Counted from the stretch's first letter, positions 16,601 to 21,288 are shown. The stretch: 46,297 nucleotides of DNA from Clostridium thermobutyricum (GCA_016841565.1 JAENYX010000020.1:1-46297), one strand, 5' to 3'. Numbers and translations are program-made. Notes: generated by a model from the letters alone, not told the origin.

Positions 16601-17406
16601 ACGGAAGCATACAGGCAGGGGTAAGGGATATGGCAAAACTTGCAGGGGTAGAGGATTATCTGGAGTGGAGATGGACGTATGGGATACTCTTTATAGATAT
16701 AACAGTGCCGGATAAGCCCTCAAATGATTGGGAGGATGACGATGACTACGATGACGATGACTATGATGATCATGACGAGTATACTCCGCCAGGAGGAGGT
16801 ATAGGCCGGCCGGATAATTATATACTTACCCAGCAGGATATCAATAATTGGACCAATGACCTTGGTCTCAGCGATATACAGCGGCGGGCTCTTGAGAAGA
16901 TTAACAGTTATGCTGATGACGATAAAGAAAAAATATGGGATGATATTACAGTACAAAGAATTGCATCATTGCATCCATTAATCAGAGAGGATGTAAAAAA
17001 ATTCATTCTAGAAGCACAAAAACAAGGAATAAAATTAAGAGTCACCGATGGCATGCGTACAATCAAAGAACAAAATGTATTATTTCAAAAGGGTAGAGAT
17101 AACAAAGGAAATATAGTTAATGAATCGAAGGTTGTTACAAATGCCAAAGGGGGACAAAGTTATCATAACTATGGGTTAGCATTTGATGTTGTTGAGATAA
17201 AGGATGGTAAAGCTATTTGGACAAATGATAACTGGAGTAAAATTGGTGAACTAGGTAAAAAATATGGATTTGAGTGGGGAGGTGAATGGAAATCGATAGT
17301 TGATAAACCTCATTTTCAGAATAGTTTTGGGTATCATCATTCAGAGCTTCTAGAAATCTACAACGAAGGCAAAGTGGATAAAGATGGATATATAAAAATT
17401 AAATAA
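1..17406 (+). CDS. Giant Kelch/FN3/Rhs-repeat surface protein with C-terminal M15 peptidase (5'-truncated)
   Basis: The reading frame is open from base 1, so the true start lies upstream; at least 5,800 residues are present. Domains in order by window base: eight blocks of six Kelch blades (ending near 840, 1965, 4335, 5690, 7275, 8400, 9540, 10680), separated by 1, 6, 2, 3, 1, 1 and 1 fibronectin-III domains; an Rhs entry domain (about 10690-10900); YD repeats to about 16080; the Rhs core RYYDPKIARFLTED (about 16225); a Cu-amine-oxidase-N-like stalk domain (16375-16715); an Asp-rich linker DDDDYDDDDYDDHDE (about 16735); and an M15 (CwlK/VanY-type) peptidase (about 16980-17360). The M15 metal-site motifs are SYHNYGLAFD and KPHF, with WGGEW between. 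Known Rhs proteins encapsulate a toxic C-terminus; the peptidoglycan target and delivery to rival cells are inferred. The last 450 bases are more AT-rich than the YD part, as in swapped toxin tips. Confidence 0.93.
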   Translation: MPSEWKAVASMQDGRSGLATAALNGKIYAIGGTYGSTYLNKVEEYDPATDTWAYKANMPMGMGYPGAAVADEKIYVVGGQSSSTSYRRDTRQYDPASNTWTTMANMPTARSGHEVAEVNGKIYAIGGRNSTEYQLDIVEEYDPATNTWTTKSSMPTARRNFATAVVNGKIYAIGGNKDGYYIDIIEEYDPVTDTWTSKGNMPTARHGLVSAVVNDKIYLIGGYGSGGYLKTVEEYDPITNTVNTYPDMPTARDNLGVAAEGKEIYAIGGNNSKVVEIFILGLPENKPVTPEGLVGVGTEDTITLKWYPVTDATGYDIEVDGVVVDNGTNTSYQHSGLAANTQHSYRVRAKNIAGASEWSQVLIQSTADPSVKVSSKWKAAADMQEGRSGLGAVVANGKVYAIGGTYGSTYLNKVEEYDPETNTWSSKVSMSVARSNFGVVEVNGKIYLIGGQSGSSYLNYVHEYNPETDTWSSKANMPTARQGLGAAVVNGKIYAIGGRNSTDYQYQLDKVEEYDPTTNTWTTKSSMPTARENFATAVVNGKIYAIGGYKGGSYLDVIEEYDPATDTWINKGNMPIGRYGLGAAVVNGKIYLIGGRGSSSYLKTVEEYDPVTNTVNTYPDMPTARNDLGVVAEGKEIYAIGGYNSKIVEVLTLDVPIIPSIPANIITTIADTTITVTWDSVPAATGYDTEVDGVIVDNGASTTYQHTGLIPATEHTYRIRAKNNNETSDWSATVTDITTIGIPQNIAASPTTSTITVTWDDVLGALGYDIEVDGVVIDNDNSATYEHTGLTPETEHTYRVRARGESRTGDWSNVVTQTVTDTTSLSAPTDINTTSTSITITITWNSVEGATGYDIEVDGVVIDNGNSTTHEHTGLEPETEHTYRVRAKNESITSDWSTLVSETTTSSSSLGVPTNIDTVATDTTITVTWDSVAAAIGYDIEVDGVVTDNGSSTSYQHTGLEPGTEHTYRVRAKNESITSDWSSVINVTTIELDTAPPTAVTNLRQEEIGFDYIKIAWDDATDDSGTVSYVVYRDESELDTVSSLYYEDSGLNASTAYKYGIKSIDPSGNTSDTVSIILTTLSFQAPQNINTTATDTAITVTWDSVEGATGYDIEVDGVVIDNGSSTIYEHTGLTPGTEHTYRARAKDESAMGEWSTQVTGTILGSGSWAAKTNMPTARSKLGVVAVDGKIYALGGYNDTFYGSYFLNTVEEYDPEINTWITKTEMPTGKYSFAVAETNGKIYTIAGSGGLSDAVYEYDPATDTWAAKASIPAHKWTAEAAAVEGKIYVVGGSEVDYYNTVECYNPATNTWTTKANMPTARSRMGLVAVNGKIYAVGGYNGSNYLNVVEEYNPSTNTWATKSNMPAAMCDIAAAEVNGKIYVVGGYNSGEYLDTVYEYDPVADTWSAKTCMPTPRCSLGATTVNGKIYAIGGYNGSYLNIVEELIPEFIDGVPTNITTINKRTSITLNWESVAGAGAYDIEVDGSEIYSTINNSFIHDGLIPGTEHTYRVRAKDSNTTGQWSEMLTVTTTPLTELDVPVYINATPTRATITISWESIDGASGYDVEADGVVIDNGLNTTYVHSGLTFGIDHTYRVRAKNETITGEWSAETIASVLGSYSWLAKADMLMGRSGLALAETNGKIYAIGGYSGGDSTSATVEEYDPAENSWVIRKNMSIGRMRLAATSMSGKVYAIGGYDSNYDYSSMVEEYNPATDTWYTKANMPTARDELAVVELNGKIYAIGGYNPVSSYLNKVEEYDPVTNTWTVKASMPTARRGMEAVALNGKIYVIGGYHTGNYLSTVEVYDPETDSWTTKSDMPTARSGLGAAAVNGKIYAIGGYYDFRQLTIVEEYDPLTDVWVTKPSMPTERGNFEAEAIGWNIYAIGGDKLSIVEEFAVAYSGYKPTNISTTAVEDAITVTWDAVNGATDYDIEVDGVVIDNGNSTIYEHTGLDPASEHIYRSRSRQECIVGEWSDFITDTTCFIYAPKNINTAIADTAITITWDSVAAATGYDIEIDGIVFDNGNSTTYEHTGLEPGTEHFYRVRSKDGTSISQWSSIITATTTIPLSVPDNINTTASDTKIAVIWDEVTYATAYDIEVDGVTIDNGNNIAYIHEGLNPDTEHTYRVRARNESKTSLWSELHIKRTVCPEDYIQGEWIDLPDMLTPRYFPGVAATNGKVYVIGGYYGNILNKVEEYDPTTNTWTTKSSMPTAREFLGAIAVNGRIYAIGGKDKNGQIINTVEEYNPETDTWTTKASMGYSRMRPELALANGKIYAMGSYDNNLLKIEEYDPLTDTWTEKHEIPLGRLRSGFAVVSINDKIYAIGGYNGIDTGLVEEYIPIDNEWKAVGYIPEGRQFMGTAELNGMIYLMGGTNETGDTNTMGMYDPVENTYIPLTGMTTARTGIEAVSVNDEIYAIGGDVKKAQLFILDIPSNIPRIPMNINAFATEDTITINWDRVHNAKGYDIEVDGIIIDNEINTTYRHINPTPGIVHSYRVRAKNIAGISGWSTILTKAIADPSEKIQGEWIRLQDMPTERSDLGVAEVNGRIYAIGGHASNDVRSTVEEYDPLTNTWVAKEDMPTARCGLGVVEVNGKIYAIGGGPSSSYHNYDLVEEYDPATDKWTTKTSMPTARRNFATVIVNGKIYAIGGYNAGNFLSTVEVYDTETDTWTEKSDMPTARSDLGAAVVNGKIYVIGGQIDYGSYTDIIEEYDPSSGIWASKDIMLTARHGFGVAEENGKILIIGGFDPNGISLDLVEQYNPITGTCMMLDSTPTPRSKFGIVTIDNRIYTIGGYPNSTNTDVFITNVSGNEPSTPNNISTAANENIITVVWDTVFDATGYDIEVDGVVIDNESSTKYIHTGLSSNTQHSYRVRAKNFVGEGNWSELVVKSTVDPANAIRAEWKDVSNSTPARHDFGIATVVDEVYILGGNNMTSGSLTSTVVKYGPESNTWKHEGHMLEAIARYGLGAIAVDGNIYAIGGQSYYGIISNVEVYDIQTREWSKKSSIPTERRDLALAEVDGKIYVIGGRSVKSDKVLNTVEEYDPATDTWTTKASMPTARYDFGIGVINGKVYVLGGNGKDAKVDTIEEYNPVTDTWQRIGVMPVVRSDYGTAVINNKIYLIGGVSGNPTNLVEEYDPVNNIFATLLSMPIVRDKLGVAAVDGKIFAIGEMQDAYFGTTELLILDMPENIPGIPKNVSTSAGESSITVFWDDVLEATGYDIEIDGVVIDNGNNTTYIHTGLTPGTSYFYRVRAKNIVGSGEWSPLVKRSIIDPSYMITGKWKTVASMPSPNQGFGISLLDGKICTIGGGYYSGFFSYYKSQGYQYDPLTDTWIYWSPMPTARFYLGAAEVNGRIYAIGGYGDGGHLDTVEEYDPVTDTWTAKASMPTARSYLGVVAANGKIYAIGGRDDSGPLDTVEEYDPVTDTWTTKASIPTAGYGLGAVELYGKIYTIGGFFNGESLSRLRTIEEYDPVTDTWTIKESMPTERTQMGVATVAGKIFIIGGDNIGGNLSTVEEYDPIENTWVTHPDMPTPRRDLGVIALNGNIYAMGGYNNGRLNIVEVFEINLPINEQLHFGEDGVNLSGNFSRTYTDMSAISPGFKVNISRTYNSKDDRENSPLGKGWSFGFQGSVSGTSSDPDFRAVRLPNGAMQTFNKNADGTYTANDSRSKLEEKTDGTYVLTTKDQYTYGFSERGWLIWMKDRNGNTITLDVNDDTGKIQKITDQLSREITITYNSQGLISTITDPIGRIVRYEYENNQLVRAIDPMGNITRYSYDVYGYLDQVKDHDLNLIETIIYNHASGGILPKVSQATDRFGNTQSYIYDSVNQRSIITDSGGRETIIWYDNAMYPIKTKDPQGKLTTTEYFLDEKGRNKYGEEKSVTDRNGNKTEYERDDRGNITKIINPDLSYKEFAYDEKNNKIMERDEEGKHTFFIYDANKVNLVKKAQPLNGTDQYYSGCDESKFAITAYSYFAPGESGYTAKGLLKTVTDPEGNVTSYTYDSNGNVKTITDPESKVTTYNYNQIGWRTSQVSPMQHTTTFTYDKNERLEKAVQHGGETTRITYDRMGRKTKEVTPNLYNPAYDDIQDHTYDGNHGYRYTYYPSGMLHTKTDPEDNTTTYTYDLYGNIKTETKPNGAVYEYEYDVMDRLVEVRYKESAGAAAVVLEEYSYPILSDGTTQKIHTKYLNGADTAITIYAYDYAGRLISIENPDGTQAATVYNGNGTIHSTTDRNGSTAYYEYDGLNRLTAKWIPFEEIGVSTRYTYSATVYDKSGKVKEERAGKDTVNLYQVPAGENQIIVYCDYYGNGRIKSVTDSEGRKTEYQYDSDGNLAVKDVYTDTNSKNTVEYVNSHLGKPVEEKRHVRAGDIYGNDFGNNQDIILTTIYQYDKNGNLEAVTTPDGVTTTYEYDNLSRQISVSKPGQDENGAPVVITTSATYDWQGNVLAATDENSSTTVFEYSQRGLLEKITDAEGGITAYYYDRAGREIARITPANYDPSKALGEMNRTEYTYDSMGRVIAEVLKYQEKHWDSGSDQWTSQWVTVTAKAYKYDANGNVIKQLDALGYEAGTGSTVQDKINTGYGTEYTYNLANKTVTALDAVSKDRGLSYTVKYEYDGLGRKISETNAKDVITGYYYDDAGNIIKTVVRESAGVPEVTMQVNTYDLANNLLTSTDGNGNTTGYEYNALGKVRKITHPGDDTIPVNIVTYQYDEMGSLAEKRNTVGAVDLYTYDNYGRVLSHTQQKQDGTDGITVSNRYDRKGNLRFATDGNGVTTENTYDNLGNLKTTKITVTDINGVSKDHITTYQYDANGNMTAETDWRGNTYTYIYDSINRLIEKQDPYASLEKLEYNHNNSQIKSYDAYNNLTRFEYDKNNRLTTTINSENHTTSQTYDDAGNIWTKTDGRNNTTTYEYDQYNRIVAVTNAKAEDTTYTYDLNGNMLTQTDGEGNVTTYEYNVRNMPVKRIDHGGRTGSQGSYTYNTAKVEAYTYYADGNLHTKTDRNGQTTAYTYDIHGRLLSQVIGEISINYTYDNNGNQLTMTDATGTTTRAFDQLNRVKTKHVPDIGTSTYLYDIIDGVETGHVAEKTTDPKGNQTTKVYDKAGRLKYIIADGSTTTYNYYDNGNRQSLILPDGSFEEYTYYSDNMLHTLVNKKADQTVIESYAYTYDAANNQVSKIDAKGTTTYTYDQLNRLKTVEEPDGKQTTYTYDAAGNRLTETETSGQDTITTTYTYNDQNRLTDIITKFNGQTTEEITYIYDNNGNQLTQQSVGYIEGVAQTAEYTVNTYDKLNQLMTTTTPDGTATVNTYNGEGLRVARAVNGQLTRYLYEGSKVILELDGSGNQTARTVHGTNPISRTVGAETVYYFYNGHGDVTILIDVYGEIQVVYYYDAFGTITEETVYGDIDNPYRYSGYQYDEETGYYYLNARYYDPKIARFLTEDSYRGSKDDPLSLNLYTYAVNNPLKYYDPWGHEPAYITINGESVPNGWVENGVTTANLRQMVEALGGTVNWNERTMTAKISLNGNRISYYLDPSKPNYMTDSKGNSFEVINGSIQAGVRDMAKLAGVEDYLEWRWTYGILFIDITVPDKPSNDWEDDDDYDDDDYDDHDEYTPPGGGIGRPDNYILTQQDINNWTNDLGLSDIQRRALEKINSYADDDKEKIWDDITVQRIASLHPLIREDVKKFILEAQKQGIKLRVTDGMRTIKEQNVLFQKGRDNKGNIVNESKVVTNAKGGQSYHNYGLAFDVVEIKDGKAIWTNDNWSKIGELGKKYGFEWGGEWKSIVDKPHFQNSFGYHHSELLEIYNEGKVDKDGYIKIK
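10690..16370 (+). repeat. Rhs/YD-repeat coding array
   Basis: This part of the giant gene encodes many degenerate YD repeats of the form GN..TYxYDxxGRL, about 20 residues each. They begin with an Rhs entry region (NEQLHFGEDGVNLSGNFS) and end with the Rhs core, NARYYDPKIARFLTED followed by NLYTYAVNNPLKYYDPWG. In characterised Rhs and Tc proteins these repeats wrap into a hollow shell around the C-terminal payload; that role is assigned here by family. Confidence 0.88.
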
Positions 17407-17431
17407 GCTTAGAATCATTGAGGTGAGTATA

Positions 17432-17947
17432 ATGAAAAGAAAAGTTTTCTTGATTAGTATGGTCTTTCTCATTATTGTAATTAGTATATCCTGTTCAAAA
17501 AACGATAATTTGTCTACTTTTGATTCCATAAAGAAAAATGTAAATGCATATGTACAGTATTGTAAAGAGAATAAAGATATATTCCAAACAAAAGAAGTTG
17601 GTTTTAATGACATTTCATCTGAAGGAGGAATTATAAATGGTTATTATTTTGATAACCAACAAAAATATATTAAAGTAGGTATTTTCGGGGAGATGGGCAA
17701 GAAACTATATTATATATATTTTGTAAATGAGTTATTAACATATTTTGTTATTACTGACATACAATATGACAAGCCTATATATGAGGAAGATTTTAAAGTT
17801 CTGGAAGAAGACACGAACGAATATGTAATTATTAAGGGTAAGATGTTTAAGTATGAAATAAAGTTAGAACCTTTAGATGGTGTAGCTGAATATGAATATA
17901 AATTACTTATAGAGGGTTTTAAAGAAGCACTAAAAGATAGTTGTTAA
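17432..17947 (+). CDS. Small AT-rich lipoprotein, candidate immunity protein for the M15 tip
   Basis: Unrecognised protein of 171 residues. The N-terminus is a signal peptide with a lipobox (ISISC, Cys at about residue 21), so it should be anchored on the outer face of the membrane. I chose the ATG at 17432 because GAGGTGAG sits about five bases upstream; an in-frame GTG at 17423 lies inside that ribosome site. The mature part is rich in Tyr, Ile, Lys and Glu with no recognised motif. It starts only 25 bases after the giant toxin gene and shares the AT-rich composition of that gene's final segment. Position, size, export and composition fit an immunity protein against a peptidoglycan-cleaving tip. 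This is inference; no immunity family was recognised. Confidence 0.75.
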   Translation: MKRKVFLISMVFLIIVISISCSKNDNLSTFDSIKKNVNAYVQYCKENKDIFQTKEVGFNDISSEGGIINGYYFDNQQKYIKVGIFGEMGKKLYYIYFVNELLTYFVITDIQYDKPIYEEDFKVLEEDTNEYVIIKGKMFKYEIKLEPLDGVAEYEYKLLIEGFKEALKDSC

Positions 17948-17961
17948 CTAAAACTGAAGGA

Positions 17962-18003
17962 GGTGACAGGGGATTAATGATAGGTGACGGTTCTTCTGAC
18001 ACC
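17962..18003. repeat. REP-like GGTGACAGGGGA...GACACC motif
   Basis: The stretch 17948-18248 has no convincing gene. It begins with GGTGACAGGGGA and ends with TTCTGACACC, giving complementary ends (GGTG.C / G.CACC). A partial copy, GGTGACAGGGGAC, lies at 19855-19867, and a looser relative near 20244-20282. From memory, similar GTGACAGGGGACGGTTC palindromes are scattered in many clostridial genomes. The remainder of this gap holds only the hairpin at 18135-18182. Confidence 0.4.
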
Positions 18004-18134
18004 TGCCATTTGAATTGATATACTTCAAGTTGAGCTAAGTATTTCATAGCAAGACAGGCAAGAGAGAAAAGTAAGGCATAAGGCGATGCAGGGACAATTC
18101 CTTGACATTGTTGTCCACCCTTAGTGTTGTATCT

Positions 18135-18182
18135 ACAAACATGCAATGGTATAATATGGTTATTATGCCATTGCATGTTTGT
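18135..18182. repeat. 21-bp inverted repeat (hairpin)
   Basis: Arms 18135-18155 and 18162-18182 are complementary over 21 positions with a single G-T mismatch (a wobble in RNA), around a six-base loop. Four T residues (18182-18185) begin at the end of the right arm, so it could terminate transcription of the toxin/immunity unit. It could equally be the end of an eroded mobile element. Confidence 0.6.
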
Positions 18183-18248
18183 TTTAAGCCAGATAAAAGA
18201 GCGTTCGAAGCCTGGTGCATTCCACTTTGTAATTTCAGGTACAGGGCA

Positions 18249-18713
18249 ATGGCAGTAGTAGTCAAAAATAGTAAGATAGTAGATATATTTACCGATGCAA
18301 GCACTTTCCCTGACAACCCGAACAAAGAAGGAATTCCGACAGTTAAAGAAGGTATATATAAATTTAATAGTGGGGTACACAAACCAACTAACCCCAGAGG
18401 ATATGCTGCATTGCGTGTTACGGGTACTACTGCAACATGGGGTATAGATAGAACTGAACGCGAAGTGAAGGGAATTAATATACACTTAGGTTATAATACT
18501 GACAGCACGTCAACTGGATGCTTGGTTATCTACAGGGACAGCTATAACAGATTTGCTGATGCAGTGGGGTTTAGGAAAGAAGGAATTGAGATAGAACCAG
18601 GAGTAAAAGAATACATACCTTTAAGCGGATATGTAATAGTAGACCGGACCTTTGATCCGGGTTGGAAAAAAAGGCCGGTTAACCAATCTACAGAAATAGA
18701 CAGATGGAAATAG
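18249..18713 (+). CDS. Orphan toxin-tip-like domain with L,D-transpeptidase-like SxGC motif
   Basis: Protein of 154 residues if the ATG at 18249 is used. The frame stays open back to 18102, but the upstream codons run through a hairpin and look non-coding. The ribosome site is weak. The sequence shows VVVKNSKIVDIF, then STFPDNPNKEG, then GINIHLGYN...STSTGCLVIYRD. His followed by a Ser/Thr-x-Gly-Cys block resembles YkuD/Tlde1-like L,D-transpeptidase folds and domains seen at the ends of some Rhs and secreted effectors; that link is from memory and not certain. There is no signal peptide, so the piece cannot be exported alone. Lying just after an Rhs toxin and its putative immunity gene, it looks like a displaced C-terminal cassette. 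It may be a pseudogene. Confidence 0.55.
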   Translation: MAVVVKNSKIVDIFTDASTFPDNPNKEGIPTVKEGIYKFNSGVHKPTNPRGYAALRVTGTTATWGIDRTEREVKGINIHLGYNTDSTSTGCLVIYRDSYNRFADAVGFRKEGIEIEPGVKEYIPLSGYVIVDRTFDPGWKKRPVNQSTEIDRWK

Positions 18714-18765
18714 TATACCGTTATAGTTTGTCTGTTACCCGGTAAAATGGAAGGAGGCGCTGTAA

Positions 18766-19854
18766 ATGAAAAAAACATTACTCATACTGTTTGTTATCCT
18801 GATTGCCCTCAGTGGATGTGATAAAAATCAACGGCAACCCCCTGAACAACAATTCCATGAGGATCCTAAGGCAGTTAACGCTGAAAAAAGTGGTACGGAG
18901 GACAAAGAGGATAAGGCAGTTAGCGATGGAAATGGCCATACGGAAGACATGGAAGAATGGATATTTGTGGAAACAGCACGAGATGAAAAGGATTTCTGGA
19001 TAAGCCTGTCGGATGCTCTGGACGGCAAAGTTACTATAGTTCATTACAAAGATATAGAAGATTACTTTATACAGTTAGATAACGGGTTGTATCCTGATGG
19101 TCAATACAGCATGGAAGGAGTGTCGAGAGATGGCACCAAAATTTGTGTATTTAATTATGACAAATGGAATTTAGATATTATTGATCTTCTAGAAGAAAAA
19201 GTAATCACATGTGAAGAATACAGGGAAAACTATGATAATAATTTTGATGTAATACTCTCTAAAACTGACGGGAAATTGTTCTTAAAAGATAAAGTAGGAG
19301 ATAGGCTTATAGAGATAAATAATATTGGGTACGATAATCTTGCTTCATACGAAATGTCGCCGGATGGTACAAAATGTGTATTGGTGGAACGGGAAGAAAG
19401 CAATAACTGCAATTTAGTGTTTTATGATTTAATTAATAAATCTGTATATGATAAACTACCATTAAAATTATCGCTAGGGTCAAATAAGGTATCAATACTC
19501 ATTACCCAATGGCATAATAACGGTGAATTGTATTTTAATGCAGCGCATAAAGCTTACAAGTATAATATTGAAACAGAGGAAGTTACCGAAATAGGAGAGT
19601 ATATATTCTATCCTCTTCTATCATATAGCGGAGATTATTTAATCTACTTAAAACCGGTATTCGATCTTTCGGATAATAGGCTGATTGATATTCTAGATGA
19701 TTATGAAACGGGATTTTATATCCGTGATATGAAAAGTAATACTGACATCAAACTCTCAGGCGAGTTAATTAATAAATATGTAAATAAGTATACTTATATG
19801 TTTCCTTACAAATTAAACTATACATCAGTTGATTACAGGGAGTTTATTGAGTAA
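18766..19854 (+). CDS. Lipoprotein with beta-propeller-like (TolB/WD40-like) repeats
   Basis: Protein of 362 residues starting at ATG 18766 behind GGAGG. A signal peptide ends in a lipobox (ALSGC, Cys near residue 19), followed by a charged linker rich in Glu, Lys and Asp (residues 20-65). The rest contains spaced YxxSPDGTKCVLV and SRDGTKICVF segments typical of blades in TolB-like or DPP-IV-like propellers. No catalytic residues stand out. It ends the toxin region, and may be another immunity or surface protein of that locus or be unrelated. The function is unknown; the lipoprotein call is firm and the propeller fold is tentative. Confidence 0.8.
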   Translation: MKKTLLILFVILIALSGCDKNQRQPPEQQFHEDPKAVNAEKSGTEDKEDKAVSDGNGHTEDMEEWIFVETARDEKDFWISLSDALDGKVTIVHYKDIEDYFIQLDNGLYPDGQYSMEGVSRDGTKICVFNYDKWNLDIIDLLEEKVITCEEYRENYDNNFDVILSKTDGKLFLKDKVGDRLIEINNIGYDNLASYEMSPDGTKCVLVEREESNNCNLVFYDLINKSVYDKLPLKLSLGSNKVSILITQWHNNGELYFNAAHKAYKYNIETEEVTEIGEYIFYPLLSYSGDYLIYLKPVFDLSDNRLIDILDDYETGFYIRDMKSNTDIKLSGELINKYVNKYTYMFPYKLNYTSVDYREFIE

Positions 19855-19873
19855 GGTGACAGGGGACAACGGC

Positions 19874-20182
19874 TTGGACGGAGTATTTGAAAATGTATAT
19901 CGGATAGTAAAGCGCATCCCCGAGGGGAAAGTGGCAACATACGGCCAGATAGCTCTAATGCTTGGGAAGCCGGGGGGAGCAAGGCTGGTGGGCTGGGCCA
20001 TGAGGGCTGCACCGGGGCACCTGGGTTTACCCTGTCACAGGGTAATAAACCGGTTGGGCGAAATGGCGCCGGAGCACGTTTTTGGAAGCAGGCATATTCA
20101 AAGGGCGATGCTGGAGGCCGAAGGAGTTACCTTTGACATATATGGGCGGGTGAATATGGAAAGGCACCGGTGGGCCGAGTGA
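19874..20182 (+). CDS. MGMT-family DNA alkyltransferase, C-terminal-domain-only form
   Basis: About 102 residues if TTG 19874 is the start, preceded by AGGGGA; in-frame alternatives are TTG 19829, TTG 19847 and GTG 19856. The translation has the MGMT DNA-binding domain: VYRIVKRIPEGKVATYGQIA followed by the active-site loop LPCHRVINRLG. The methyl-accepting Cys of PCHRV is present, unlike Atl proteins, which carry Trp there. It could therefore remove alkyl groups from O6-alkylguanine in the cytoplasm. It lacks the N-terminal domain of Ada/Ogt proteins, so it matches the short YbaZ-like architecture with a retained Cys. The start region coincides with a GGTGACAGGGGAC repeat-like motif. A hairpin terminator follows. 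Confidence 0.85.
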   Translation: MDGVFENVYRIVKRIPEGKVATYGQIALMLGKPGGARLVGWAMRAAPGHLGLPCHRVINRLGEMAPEHVFGSRHIQRAMLEAEGVTFDIYGRVNMERHRWAE

Positions 20183-20200
20183 ACAGGGCAGAAAAACAGT

Positions 20201-20235
20201 AGTAGCGCAGCACTAAGGATGCGCTACTTTTGCTT
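20201..20235 (+). terminator. Rho-independent terminator after the alkyltransferase
   Basis: AGTAGCGCA (20201-20209) pairs with TGCGCTACT (20220-20228) across a ten-base loop, followed by a T-rich tail (TTTTGCTTTTT). Confidence 0.75.
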
Positions 20236-20356
20236 TTTAGTAACGGGACAGGGCGAAGAACCGTTTCTTTTTACGCTGTCACATCTTTAAGTATGTTTCT
20301 AAAGCCGGGAGGGATAATACCAATGTGCGGCTAAAACAAAGTGAAGGAGCAGATAC

Positions 20357-21085
20357 ATGCGGGAGGCGGCCCTGTGGGGAGGTATCGCCGGCTCTGCGGT
20401 CCTATTGGGAGCGATGGCCGGCATTTATCTTAAAGTAAAAAAATACATAATCGGTTATGTAATGGCCTATGGCACCGGGGTGCTGATAGGCGCGGCAACC
20501 TTTGAGCTCCTGATTCTTTCCCTGAAGGACGGAGGCATGGAGCTTACGGTTCTCAGTTTTGTCCTTGGTGCGTTGGTATTTACGCTCTTTGATTTGCTGA
20601 TATCAAGAAAAGGCGGGAGGGAGAGGAAACGCTCAAGAAAGAGGCCGGATGGAAGCTCGGGGCTGGCGCTGTTTATCGGCACCGTGCTTGATTCAATCCC
20701 GGAGTCCTTTATAATAGGCGTCAGTTTCGTGGGCGGAGGCAGCGCCAGCTGGCTGCTTATGGCGGCCGTGTTTATAAGCAACATTCCCGAAGGGATGTCC
20801 AGCAGTGTGGGGCTTCTAAAAGGCGGGTATTCAAAGGCAAAGGTACAGCTGCTGTGGCTGTCGGTGTTTGTGCTGTCGGTTCTAAGCTCAATTGCGGGAT
20901 ATGCCATTCTGAGGGACAAACCCGAGGGCCTGGCAGCCGTTGTGAGCTCTTTTTCGGCAGGCGCGGTGGTATCAATGGTTTCATCCACAATGATGCCGGA
21001 GGCCTATGAGGATGGAGGTCCGGTGGTGGGCTTTGTGGCTGCCCTCGGGCTGATAAGTTCCCTTGTGCTTTCCAAGCTGGGATAA
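20357..21085 (+). CDS. ZIP-family divalent metal transporter
   Basis: Membrane protein of 242 residues starting at ATG 20357 with GAAGGAG upstream. It shows about eight hydrophobic segments with a basic cytoplasmic loop (RKGGRERKRSRKR, about residue 88), the usual layout of ZIP transporters. The metal-site helices carry DSIPESFIIG (about residue 112) and NIPEGMSSS (about residue 142), the hallmark of GufA/ZupT-type zinc and iron importers. Zinc is the usual substrate, but iron or manganese are possible. It stands alone between the alkyltransferase terminator and the convergent tyrS gene, with a short interspersed repeat behind it. Confidence 0.88.
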   Translation: MREAALWGGIAGSAVLLGAMAGIYLKVKKYIIGYVMAYGTGVLIGAATFELLILSLKDGGMELTVLSFVLGALVFTLFDLLISRKGGRERKRSRKRPDGSSGLALFIGTVLDSIPESFIIGVSFVGGGSASWLLMAAVFISNIPEGMSSSVGLLKGGYSKAKVQLLWLSVFVLSVLSSIAGYAILRDKPEGLAAVVSSFSAGAVVSMVSSTMMPEAYEDGGPVVGFVAALGLISSLVLSKLG

Positions 21086-21168
21086 AAAAGGCACCCCTTG
21101 GAGGAGACTGCTGAAAAACTACGCTTTTTTGTTTGTCATTCTGAAACGAATTTGAAGAATCTGACTTT

Positions 21169-21240
21169 GTCATTCTGAACGTAGTGAAGAATCTTATGTT
21201 TCCAATAGCTTGAAGATCCTTCGCTATCGCTCAGGATGAC
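21169..21240. repeat. Interspersed palindromic repeat, copy 1
   Basis: The element starts GTCATTCTGAA and ends CTCAGGATGAC, near-complementary ends, with AAGAATCT and AGATCCTTCGCT inside. A partial head copy (GTCATTCTGAAACG) precedes it at 21135. A second full copy lies at 24059-24123. It separates the convergent ZIP and tyrS genes and contains no gene. Confidence 0.8.
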
Positions 21241-21261
21241 AAAAAGGGGCTTTTTTAGTGA

Positions 21262-21286
21262 CCTTCCTTGGAGGGCACCTTTTTTA
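21262..21286 (+). terminator. Possible terminator of the ZIP transporter gene
   Basis: GTGACCTTCC (about 21260-21269) pairs imperfectly with GGAGGGCAC, followed by CTTTTTT. It lies between the convergent ZIP and tyrS genes. The stem has one mismatch, so the call is tentative. Confidence 0.4.
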
Positions 21287-21288
21287 AG

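Noticed and set aside
17919..18485. Minus-strand frame resembling a transposase C-terminus
   Set aside because: It runs across a hairpin and opposite the orphan cassette; no transposase motif or terminal repeats could be recognised.
19874..20182. Atl-type alkyltransferase-like protein without activity
   Set aside because: The active-site motif is PCHRV with Cys retained, whereas Atl proteins have Trp at that position.
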